From Planctomycetota bacterium (GTDB lineage Bacteria; Planctomycetota; Planctomycetia; Planctomycetales; Planctomycetaceae), in the NCBI GenBank assembly GCA_013151585.1, contig JAADHY010000134.1, positions 1 to 5,413 of the forward strand: DNA of 5,413 nt. Direction: 5' to 3'. Positions 1 through 5,413 of the stretch are shown piece after piece. Position numbers and translations under genes: made by a program. Under the pieces are notes generated by a model, which saw only the letters and a program-made list of their open reading frames with translations, had not been told where the DNA came from and made no database searches. The stretch's first letter is position 1. Every line of letters begins with the position of its first letter.

Positions 1-334
1 AGTGTGGAATGGTTGGTCCCGATTTCGCCACGGGCGTGCTGTTCCCCATTCCGCGGTGATGTGGCTTGCTGGCCGGAACTCGCAGCGCTTTCGGTCACGC
101 AGTTCTGCACGCTTTCTTCGTGCGTGCGTTCTTCATCTGTTGGTGTCCCCGATTGCTCCGTGCGCTGCGGGCGCGGTAGGATGTAACTCGCAAGGGAGTC
201 AGGTTTGGTGCCTCGTGCGGACACATCGCTTCTTGTAACGGGTCGCTGCGTGTGATCGTGAGTGGCAGGCGCGGAAGCACGCGGTTCAGACACGGGCACG
301 TACTCTGGCCTGGAGGGGAAGAGGAAAGAATCCA
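1..334. other. Non-coding or unrecognised 5' stretch
   Basis: I see no supportable gene here. Two overlapping forward frames stay open for 60-78 codons, but their translations are rich in Cys, Ser and Arg, show no recognisable motif, and have no ribosome binding site. A reverse frame (445-95) runs antisense to the broken toxin gene and also looks spurious. The final part (about 311-330) is purine-rich and supplies the Shine-Dalgarno sequence of the next gene. No tRNA, CRISPR repeat or long inverted repeat was seen. A short promoter could lie here but none is convincing. Confidence 0.6.
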
Positions 335-554
335 GTGGAATCCGTTTACCTTGAGACGACCGTTCTGAGTTACCTGGTGTCGCGGCCGAGCCGCGATTTG
401 CTCGTCGCTGCGCACCAGCACGTGACTCGGGATTGGTGGGATCATAGGCGCGAGGACTTTGACTGCTATGTGTCTCAGGTGGTGATCGACGAAGCTTCCG
501 CGGGGGATCCGGAGCAGGCCGCGAAAAGGACCGGAAGAATTGATGGCAGCGTAA
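335..554 (+). pseudogene. Internally deleted PIN-domain (VapC-like) toxin remnant
   Basis: This is the relic of a type II toxin-antitoxin PIN ribonuclease of the VapC superfamily. It starts at a GTG (335) preceded by a purine-rich GAGGAAAG at 321-328. The first 65 codons look like an intact family N-terminus: a first strand with YLETT (Glu7), a PSRDLLVAAHQ segment, TRDWW (31-35), and VVIDEA with the second acidic residue Glu53, ending GDPEQAAKR. The normal middle and C-terminal half is then absent, including the region that carries the remaining PIN acidic residues (around DALHIA and LTWN in relatives, from memory). In a different frame, 531-554 reads P-E-E-L-M-A-A-stop, which matches the usual toxin C-terminus (TPEELM). 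The simplest reading is an internal deletion of roughly 80-95 codons joining the two ends out of frame near 527-533. Translation from 335 continues with unrelated residues to a stop at 632-634, inside the next gene. An active nuclease is very unlikely. Confidence 0.8.
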
Positions 555-558
555 ACCG

Positions 559-756
559 ATGTGGGAAGACCCGATTGTCGCTGATGTTCGTCGCGTGCGT
601 GATGAACTGTGCGCGAAGTTCAATTACGACGTGAAAGCCATCTTTGAGGATATGCGCCAACGCCAAGCGACCGTGGGGGACAGACTGGTGCGCCGCGTCT
701 CAGTAACCGAGCCGGAGAAAGCGGACGTGGCCAATGGCGAGCCTCGCGACTCTTGA
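559..756 (+). CDS. Small partner protein of the VapC-like toxin (antitoxin candidate)
   Basis: This is a 65-aa soluble, highly charged protein beginning MWEDPIVADVRRVRDE. I recognise this start, and the following FNYDVKAIFEDMRQRQ, as the pattern of a small conserved protein often encoded directly after PIN toxins of the type at 335 in Planctomycetota and Cyanobacteria (recollection, not a search). By position it could be the antitoxin, but I know of no named domain for it and the antitoxin role is inferred. The start is the ATG four bases after the toxin's original TAA, so translation was probably coupled to the toxin. No strong Shine-Dalgarno of its own is visible, apart from the purine-rich GGAAGAA about 20 bases upstream. 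Residues 1-45 fit the family; the tail after RLVRR is low in motif content and longer than I expect. The toxin partner is broken, so this gene is probably an orphan that is still open. It ends 48 bases before the oxidoreductase, with no evident functional link. Confidence 0.65.
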   Translation: MWEDPIVADVRRVRDELCAKFNYDVKAIFEDMRQRQATVGDRLVRRVSVTEPEKADVANGEPRDS

Positions 757-804
757 TGTGTATGTATCGCGACTTATGGCCGAGTTAGTGGGGAGGACAG
801 CAGC

Positions 805-2322
805 ATGATTCGCATCGATCGTCGGGCGTTTGTGGGGACGACGGCGGCGTCGGGAGTGTTTTCGATTGTGCCGCGGCATGTGCTGGGCGGGCCGGGACAC
901 GTGGCTCCCAGCGAAAAGCTGACGCTGGCTCATATCGGCATGGGCACGCAAGGCTTCCGCGAACTGGGCCCGCTGTTGGCGGACCCGAAGATTCAGATCG
1001 TCGCCGTCTGCGATCCAAACGCCGATAGCAACGACTACGTCGAATGGGGCAAGAACAGCATCCGCAATGTGATCCGCAAGTACTTGAGCGATCCGAAATG
1101 GCGGGAGGGCCAGAGCGGATGTCCGGGCGGACGCGAAGTCGGCCGGCTGGTGGTTGATACGTACTACGCCAAACAGCGCAAGGCCGACCGCTTTCGCGCC
1201 TGCCGCGCCTACGCCGACTTCCGCGAGCTGCTGGAGAAGGAAAAGGATCTGGACGCCGTCAAGGTCATGACGCCCGATCATCTGCATGCGGTCATTTCGA
1301 TCGCCGCCATGCGCAAGGGCAAGCACGTGCTGATGCACAAGCCGCTGTCGAACCGGCTGTCCGAGGCGCGGTTGGTCGTCGAGACGGCTCGCAAGACGGG
1401 CGTGGCGACGCACCTGTTGGCGTACGGAGTCGGCGCGGGCAACGCGGCCATTGCCGCCTGTGTGAAGGAGGGCGTCATCGGGCGGCTGCGCGAGATTCAC
1501 AACTGGTCGAACCGTCCCGTGTGGCCTCAGTACACGGAGATTCCCAAAGACCGGCCGCCGATTCCCAAAGGTTTTGACTGGCCGTTGTGGCTCGGCCCGG
1601 AGCGGGACCGGCCGTATCATCCGCATTACACGCACACGGTGTTTCGCGGCTGGTACGATTTCGGCGGCGGGTCGATGGCCGACATGGGGATTTACAGCCT
1701 GTGGCCCGTCTTCACGACGCTGGGGTTGGACTCGCCCATCAGCGCCGAAGCCTGGGCCACGCACTCGTGCGAAATCGTCGACCATGTCAGCCGCGTGAAG
1801 CGCAACGACTTTTCCTATCCGGCCGGCTGTCAGATTCGGTTCCGATTCGCGGCGAAAGGAAAGGAACCGGCACTGGAGCTGTTCTGGTACGACGGCGGTT
1901 TCAAGCCACGGTTGCCGGACGAGCTGGAAGCGCACGGCGTGACGCTTTCGCGCGAGGGCATCCTGTTCGTTGGCGAGAAGGGCTGCATTTTGGCCGGGTT
2001 CATGGGCCAGAACCCACAGTTGTTCGCTGGCGGCAAAAGGGAGCCGTTGGACGTCACGGCCGTTTTGGCTCGCGATTCGGAGCGACACAGAAGAGGCCGA
2101 CACAACCGCCACAGCGCGTGGTTGGAAGAATGCCACGGCGGCCCGCAATCGCCGGGTACGTTCTTGACGGCCCGCGCGATCTCTGACACGCACAATTTGG
2201 GCACCGTCGCGTTGCGTGCCGGGCGGAAGGTGCAGTTCGATCCGCAACAGATGCGCATCACCAACGTGGCCGCAGCGAACAAGTACCTGTACCGCGACTA
2301 CCGCCCGGGCTGGGAACCGTGA
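805..2322 (+). CDS. Tat-exported Gfo/Idh/MocA-family oxidoreductase
   Basis: This 505-aa protein is a predicted NAD(P)-dependent dehydrogenase of the glucose-fructose oxidoreductase / inositol dehydrogenase / MocA family, probably acting on a sugar, inositol or sugar acid outside the cytoplasm. The substrate is unknown. The ATG at 805 is set by GGGAGGA at 791-797 and by the leader it starts: twin arginines Arg6-Arg7 (DRRAFVG), a mildly hydrophobic stretch, then GPGHVAPSEKL, typical of Tat-exported members. The Rossmann domain follows: beta strand plus GMGTQG (45-50), VAVCDPN (67-72), and the MTPDHLHA segment (155-162). The usual EKP is HKP here (178-180), keeping Lys179. The C-terminal substrate domain shows NWSNRPVWPQ (233-242), DWPLWLGP (258-265), GGGSMADMGIYSLWP (287-301) and an ending NKYLYRDYRPGWEP, all familiar from planctomycete paralogues. 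Where many relatives have GDMGCH, this one has ADMGIY, so the usual His is Tyr297. A basic, divergent stretch occurs at 424-436. Length and ends look complete. Family assignment is strong; specific function is not. Confidence 0.95.
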   Translation: MIRIDRRAFVGTTAASGVFSIVPRHVLGGPGHVAPSEKLTLAHIGMGTQGFRELGPLLADPKIQIVAVCDPNADSNDYVEWGKNSIRNVIRKYLSDPKWREGQSGCPGGREVGRLVVDTYYAKQRKADRFRACRAYADFRELLEKEKDLDAVKVMTPDHLHAVISIAAMRKGKHVLMHKPLSNRLSEARLVVETARKTGVATHLLAYGVGAGNAAIAACVKEGVIGRLREIHNWSNRPVWPQYTEIPKDRPPIPKGFDWPLWLGPERDRPYHPHYTHTVFRGWYDFGGGSMADMGIYSLWPVFTTLGLDSPISAEAWATHSCEIVDHVSRVKRNDFSYPAGCQIRFRFAAKGKEPALELFWYDGGFKPRLPDELEAHGVTLSREGILFVGEKGCILAGFMGQNPQLFAGGKREPLDVTAVLARDSERHRRGRHNRHSAWLEECHGGPQSPGTFLTARAISDTHNLGTVALRAGRKVQFDPQQMRITNVAAANKYLYRDYRPGWEP

Positions 2323-2360
2323 GGAACCGTCCGAGAATAGGTTGTGCGGCTCGGGATGGG

Positions 2361-2410
2361 GGATGGGCTTTCTAGTCCGTCAAGAAGATGACGGACAGGA
2401 ATGTCCATCC
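2361..2410. repeat. Imperfect inverted repeat, 21-bp arms (REP/MITE-like candidate)
   Basis: The arms at 2361-2381 and 2390-2410 are reverse complements at 17 of 21 positions and enclose an 8-base loop (AAGAAGAT). The outer six bases (GGATGG/CCATCC) and inner seven (GTCCGTC/GACGGAC) pair perfectly; the four mismatches sit in the middle of the stem. It lies 38 bases after the oxidoreductase stop codon. There is no T-run on either side, so it is not a classical intrinsic terminator, although a transcript would fold into a strong hairpin. From memory, very similar sequence (GTAGGATGG...CCTAC with a GTCCGTC core) recurs between genes in planctomycete genomes, which suggests a dispersed palindromic element. 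That is recollection and was not searched. Confidence 0.85.
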
Positions 2411-2559
2411 TACCTACAAAATGAGCACGTTATTCTCTGGCGACCTGTCAGCGTTATCACGCTTTGCAACCGCGCTGCCACCGCAACTTGAGGACCAAGC
2501 CAAGGGCCGGAAACCGTTGCTGTTATGCCGCGGCCGGTTTGGTTTTTCCTTTCGTGGAG

Positions 2560-2624
2560 GTCGCCGAAGTCGCCAGACTTTGGTGATGTGCGGCTCTTGG
2601 CCAAACTCTGGCGAGTTCAGCTAC
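2560..2624. repeat. Imperfect inverted repeat, 24-bp arms with 17-base loop
   Basis: The arms at 2560-2583 and 2601-2624 are reverse complements at 20 of 24 positions, around a 17-base loop. The longest perfect blocks are TCGCCAGA/TCTGGCGA (2570-2577 with 2607-2614) and TTTGG/CCAAA at the loop end (2579-2583 with 2601-2605). Its sequence is unrelated to the repeat at 2361-2410. No T-tract follows, and it ends 125 bases before the next start codon, so it could be a hairpin in the leader of the DUF4838 gene or a second family of dispersed intergenic repeat. The motif CCAAACTCTGGCGAGTTC is familiar to me from planctomycete intergenic DNA, but this is unverified. Confidence 0.85.
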
Positions 2625-2749
2625 GACATTTCCATCCGGCCTCGGCATAGCCTTGGTGATGATAAGGCCGCGGGGAGCGGTTACGCTCGTTCGGGCGATG
2701 TTGCGTTTTTGAAAGATGCGGTGGCTGGTTGGAGTATTGAGGAGGGCCC

Positions 2750-5287
2750 ATGTTTGCTGAGAGTTGGCTTCGGGTCGGAGTTCTCTTGTGTCTGAGTAGC
2801 GCGGGGACGGGCGCGGCGGAAAAGACGGTGCGGATCGTCGAGCATGGCGAAGCCCGCTCGGTTGTGGTCGTCGGCAACGAGGCGGACGCCCAGACGCGGG
2901 ACGCCGCCGAGCTGCTGGTCGAGTATGTCCAGCGAGCCTCTGGTGCGAAGCTCAGAGTGCTCAGTGCCGAAGATGCAACCAGTGGCATCACGGCGAGACC
3001 TGGACCACTGGAACCGAACGGAGCGAAGAAACGAGCCGATGCGGCGAGGGACTCTGGCCGGGTGCCCGTCACAATCCACGTAGGACGCGACCCGTACGTC
3101 GAGGGGCTTGGGCTGAAACGGGACAGCCTGGACGATGACGGATTTCTCATCAAGGTGTCAGATTCGAGCAACGTAGTCATCGTCGGCCCAACACCGTGGG
3201 GCACCGAATTCGGCGTCTGCGAATTTCTGGAACGCTTCGTCGGGGTGCGCTGGCTGATGCCTGGACCAGACGGCGAGGATGTGCCGAAACGTCGGGCGAT
3301 CGAGGTTCCCGTTGGCACGGACATCCGCAGCGAACCGGCGTTTTTCTCGCGCCAGTTCAGCGGGCTGGTCGGCGCCGTGCAGACCAATTGGGCGCGGCGC
3401 AACCGCATGCACGGGCGAGTCTCGTTTCATCACAACCTGCTCAATCTGTTCCCGCCGAGCAAGTACGCGAAGACGCATCCGGAATTCTTTCCGATCCGAA
3501 GCGGCAAGCGGTACATCCCGCCCAACGATCACACTCATGGCTGGCAGCCCTGCTTCTCGGCTCCGGGAATCGTCGAGGAAGCCGCAAGGACCATCTGCCG
3601 GTACTTCGATCAGCATCCCGAGGCGACCTCGTATTCGCTTGGCGTCACCGACAGCAGTGGGCACTGCCAGTGCGAGCGTTGTCGGGCCCAGGACCCGCCG
3701 GAGCCGAACTTCCTCGGCCGGCGCAACGTCTCGGACCGCTACTACGCCTGGTGCAACCGGGTGGTCGAGCGAGTGCTCGAAAAGCATCCCGACAAGTGGT
3801 TCGGCTGCTTGGCCTACAGCGAAGTGGCTCAGCCGCCGTCGCGCATCAAGGTGCATCCGCGGATCATTCCCTACATGACCTACGACCGCATGAAGTGGGC
3901 CGACCCCGATCTGCGTGCCGAGGGCGAGCGGTTGACGCGATGGTGGCATCGCACCAGTCCTGTGGTCGGCTGGTACGACTACATTTACGGCACGCCGTAC
4001 TGCGTGCCGCGCGTTTGGTTCCACCTGATGGCCGACTACCTGCGATTTGCTCAGGCCAATGGCGTGCGGGCGTTCTATGCCGAAGCGTACCCGAACTGGG
4101 GCGAAGGCCCGAAGCTGTACGCAACGCTCAAACTGCTGTGGGACCCGCATCAGGACGTGGATGTCTTGCTGCGCGACTGGTACGTGCGAGCGGTCGGCCC
4201 GGACGCCGCCGATGCGTTGGCTGAATACTACACGCTTTGGGAGGACTTCTGGACCCGTCGTGTTCTGAATTCCGCGTGGTTCACCCAAGGCGGCCAATAC
4301 CTGCGGTTCAACAACCCGTCTTATCTGGCCGAGGTGACTAAGCCCGACATCCGGCGCAGCCGCGAGCTGCTCGAGCGCGCCGTGAAACTGGCCCGGACGG
4401 AAAAACAAAAGGCTCGTGCGAAGCTATTGTTGCGAGCCTTCGAGTATTACGAGGCGAGCGCGCTGGCGTATGCGGGGGCCGGTTCGAAAGTCCTAGCCGT
4501 CCCGCGGACGGAAACGGAGGCGCTCGCCTCGATAAACCAAGCCCTCGAGAAGCTCGAAATGGCACGCAAGCGGCTGCGACTGGCCGAAGAATTTGTCCGG
4601 CATCCGGTCCTGGTGCATCCGCTGCCGCCGTCGCGCTACTCGCTCCTTTCTGGAGCTGGCTGGGGCGGAAGTTCAATTTGGGGTCTGCTCGATTGGATCG
4701 GCCGCAGCCAGCGCGTAAAGATTCGCGTGGAACAACTGGCCGAAACCGCGACCGGCGAGGCTCGCCGTCAGGCGCGTGCTGTTCTGACCGTTGCCGATGC
4801 CACATCGCAACCCATTTCATCGAATCCCTCTTTCGAGTCGCCCGATGGCCGCTGGCCGAAACCGTGGTCGCCATGGGTCAAGTGGGGCATCGGCCGGATG
4901 ACGGTTGCCAACGCAGCCGCACGCACAGGCCAAAGGGGCATCCTTTGCCGCGGCGTCAAACGCGGCGGCCCCCATCAGGCGCTCAAGGTCTCGCCCGGCT
5001 ACTACGCCGCCGTCGGCTACTTCCGCGTGCCAAAACAGCCCGAAAGCAACGCCACCGTCACGATCAACATGACACCGCTGGACGAGCAAGGCCACAACCT
5101 CCCCAGCATCGCTCACAGCGTACCCGCCACCGCAACGGATTGGACCGCGATCGCCGTTTCCGGCTTAATCCCCGCCGAAATCCAAGGCCAACCCGTCTCC
5201 CGCGTCCGCCTGATTGTGATCGTCGACGGCTTTCAGCCGGGGGAAGAAGTCTATTTGGACGACGTGGCCATGTACCGGGTCGAGTAG
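2750..5287 (+). CDS. Secreted DUF4838 (alpha-glucuronidase-like) protein with C-terminal carbohydrate-binding-like domain
   Basis: This 845-aa exported protein is probably a glycoside hydrolase-like enzyme; its reaction is unproven. The ATG at 2750 has GAGGAGG four bases upstream and opens a Sec signal peptide (Arg8, hydrophobic VGVLLCLSS, likely cleavage near Ala22-Ala23). There is no lipobox: Cys14 follows VLL. Residues 26-190 resemble the GH67N-type domain that precedes alpha-glucuronidase barrels: AAELLVEYVQRASGAKL (52-68), IHVGRDP (109-115), GFLIKV (131-136), then GTEFGVCEFLERFVGVRWLMPG (151-172). The DUF4838 core spans about 195-510: HPEFFPI (243-249), HGWQPCFS (263-270), GVTDSSGHCQCERC (298-311), WYDYIYG (408-414) and YAEAYPNWGEGP (443-454). 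Asp301 and Glu445 are candidate active-site acids, by position only. A helical stretch fills 533-615. Residues 690-845 (NPSFESPDGRWP ... VYLDDVAMYRV) look like a CBM4/9-type beta-sandwich. Residues 84-106 form a charged, Pro/Gly-rich insertion in the N-terminal domain. The sugar oxidoreductase upstream fits a role in glycan or uronide turnover, but that is inference. Confidence 0.9.
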   Translation: MFAESWLRVGVLLCLSSAGTGAAEKTVRIVEHGEARSVVVVGNEADAQTRDAAELLVEYVQRASGAKLRVLSAEDATSGITARPGPLEPNGAKKRADAARDSGRVPVTIHVGRDPYVEGLGLKRDSLDDDGFLIKVSDSSNVVIVGPTPWGTEFGVCEFLERFVGVRWLMPGPDGEDVPKRRAIEVPVGTDIRSEPAFFSRQFSGLVGAVQTNWARRNRMHGRVSFHHNLLNLFPPSKYAKTHPEFFPIRSGKRYIPPNDHTHGWQPCFSAPGIVEEAARTICRYFDQHPEATSYSLGVTDSSGHCQCERCRAQDPPEPNFLGRRNVSDRYYAWCNRVVERVLEKHPDKWFGCLAYSEVAQPPSRIKVHPRIIPYMTYDRMKWADPDLRAEGERLTRWWHRTSPVVGWYDYIYGTPYCVPRVWFHLMADYLRFAQANGVRAFYAEAYPNWGEGPKLYATLKLLWDPHQDVDVLLRDWYVRAVGPDAADALAEYYTLWEDFWTRRVLNSAWFTQGGQYLRFNNPSYLAEVTKPDIRRSRELLERAVKLARTEKQKARAKLLLRAFEYYEASALAYAGAGSKVLAVPRTETEALASINQALEKLEMARKRLRLAEEFVRHPVLVHPLPPSRYSLLSGAGWGGSSIWGLLDWIGRSQRVKIRVEQLAETATGEARRQARAVLTVADATSQPISSNPSFESPDGRWPKPWSPWVKWGIGRMTVANAAARTGQRGILCRGVKRGGPHQALKVSPGYYAAVGYFRVPKQPESNATVTINMTPLDEQGHNLPSIAHSVPATATDWTAIAVSGLIPAEIQGQPVSRVRLIVIVDGFQPGEEVYLDDVAMYRVE

Positions 5288-5309
5288 CCTTCGAGTGCGG
5301 CAGTCCCCG

Positions 5310-5332
5310 GCCGCTTTCCCATCCAAAGCGGC
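5310..5332 (+). terminator. Hairpin after the DUF4838 gene, possible transcript end
   Basis: GCCGCTTT (5310-5317) and AAAGCGGC (5325-5332) form a perfect 8-bp stem with a 7-base loop, 22 bases after the stop codon at 5285-5287. No T-tract follows (GCAAACACC), so it is not a standard Rho-independent terminator. It could stabilise the 3' end of the mRNA, or end transcription with help from a factor. After it comes a C-rich stretch (about 5335-5366), with no gene start before the window ends. Confidence 0.4.
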
Positions 5333-5413
5333 GCAAACACCCCGCCCCCCACGCGCACGGTCTCATCCTTAAGGACTCGGTCACAGCAGGTCGGAAAGGA
5401 ACTGGGCCGGCTG

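Larger units (their letters stand above)
2323..2749. other. 427-base intergenic region carrying two inverted repeats
   Basis: No gene is supported here. A forward frame (2388-2795) crosses into the next gene, and reverse frames give no family-like protein and no usable ribosome binding site. The region contains two separate imperfect inverted repeats, listed individually, with about 150 unexplained bases between them. That stretch includes the doubled CCAAG at 2495-2504 and a T-rich patch after 2537. The last bases hold GAGGAGGG (2739-2746), the ribosome binding site of the downstream gene. The gap is long enough for that gene to have its own promoter, but no convincing -35/-10 pair stood out. 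Confidence 0.7.

Noticed and set aside
1..186. Open + frame from the window edge, possibly the tail of an upstream gene
   Set aside because: The translation is Cys/Ser-rich with no recognisable ending, and a second frame is open over the same bases, so coding is not supported.
753..780. Promoter-like TTGATG, 16 bases, TATGGC before the oxidoreductase
   Set aside because: The -10 matches only three of six consensus bases, and planctomycete promoters are poorly described by that consensus.
700..2247. 515-codon open frame on the - strand, antisense to the oxidoreductase
   Set aside because: Its translation is rich in Arg, Ala, Val, Gln and His without family motifs, as expected for the mirror of a GC-rich gene. 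The + strand frame has clear Gfo/Idh/MocA motifs, a Tat leader and a Shine-Dalgarno sequence.
2511..2547. Possible intrinsic terminator: AAACCG/CGGTTT stem followed by GGTTTTT
   Set aside because: Only 6 bp of stem with an 18-base loop, and the T-run is interrupted by GG. Too weak to call.
2783..2794. Lipoprotein signal at Cys14 of the DUF4838 protein
   Set aside because: The residues before Cys14 are VLL; a lipobox needs a small residue (Gly, Ala or Ser) at -1. A Sec signal with cleavage near residues 22-23 fits better.
2388..2795. 135-codon + frame across the intergenic gap
   Set aside because: It reads through both inverted repeats and overlaps the start of the DUF4838 gene out of frame. 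No Shine-Dalgarno or motif.
3196..4224. 342-codon second + frame inside the DUF4838 gene
   Set aside because: Arg/Ala-rich shadow with no motif and no ribosome binding site; it lies wholly inside a well-supported gene.
3158..4408. 416-codon open frame on the - strand within the DUF4838 gene
   Set aside because: Same mirror effect. No recognisable domain, and the + strand gene is strongly supported along this whole stretch.

Overview
The window looks like a stretch of a GC-rich bacterial chromosome, most likely from the Planctomycetota (Pirellulales-like), with Verrucomicrobiota or Lentisphaerota as alternatives. This is inferred from protein style: a Tat-exported Gfo/Idh/MocA oxidoreductase, a large secreted DUF4838 (alpha-glucuronidase-like) protein, a PIN-toxin/small-partner locus, and palindromic intergenic repeats of a kind I recall from planctomycete genomes. 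All supported genes lie on the + strand.

Layout. Bases 1-334 hold no convincing gene. Bases 335-554 carry a broken PIN-domain (VapC-like) toxin. Its N-terminal 65 codons join, out of frame, to what looks like the last few codons of the same gene, so the middle of the gene, including the C-terminal half of the nuclease site, is missing. Four bases later, at 559-756, the small partner gene is still open. A Gfo/Idh/MocA-family oxidoreductase (805-2322, 505 aa) follows, with a twin-arginine leader and a good Shine-Dalgarno sequence. The 427-base gap at 2323-2749 contains two unrelated imperfect inverted repeats. The second large gene (2750-5287, 845 aa) has a Sec signal peptide, a GH67N-like N-terminal domain, a DUF4838 core and a C-terminal beta-sandwich, probably carbohydrate-binding. 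A perfect 8-bp hairpin without a T-tract lies 22 bases after its stop codon. The last ~80 bases contain no gene start.

The two large genes are both predicted to be exported and both belong to families associated with sugar and polysaccharide turnover. A plausible reading is that the DUF4838 protein acts on an extracellular or periplasmic glycan or uronide, and the oxidoreductase acts on a sugar or sugar acid on the same side of the membrane. They are separated by repeat elements and may not be one operon, and neither substrate can be read from the sequence. I see no clear new system. The strongest points for a second look are the internally deleted toxin with a surviving partner, the paired inverted repeats, and the altered active-site residues in the oxidoreductase.
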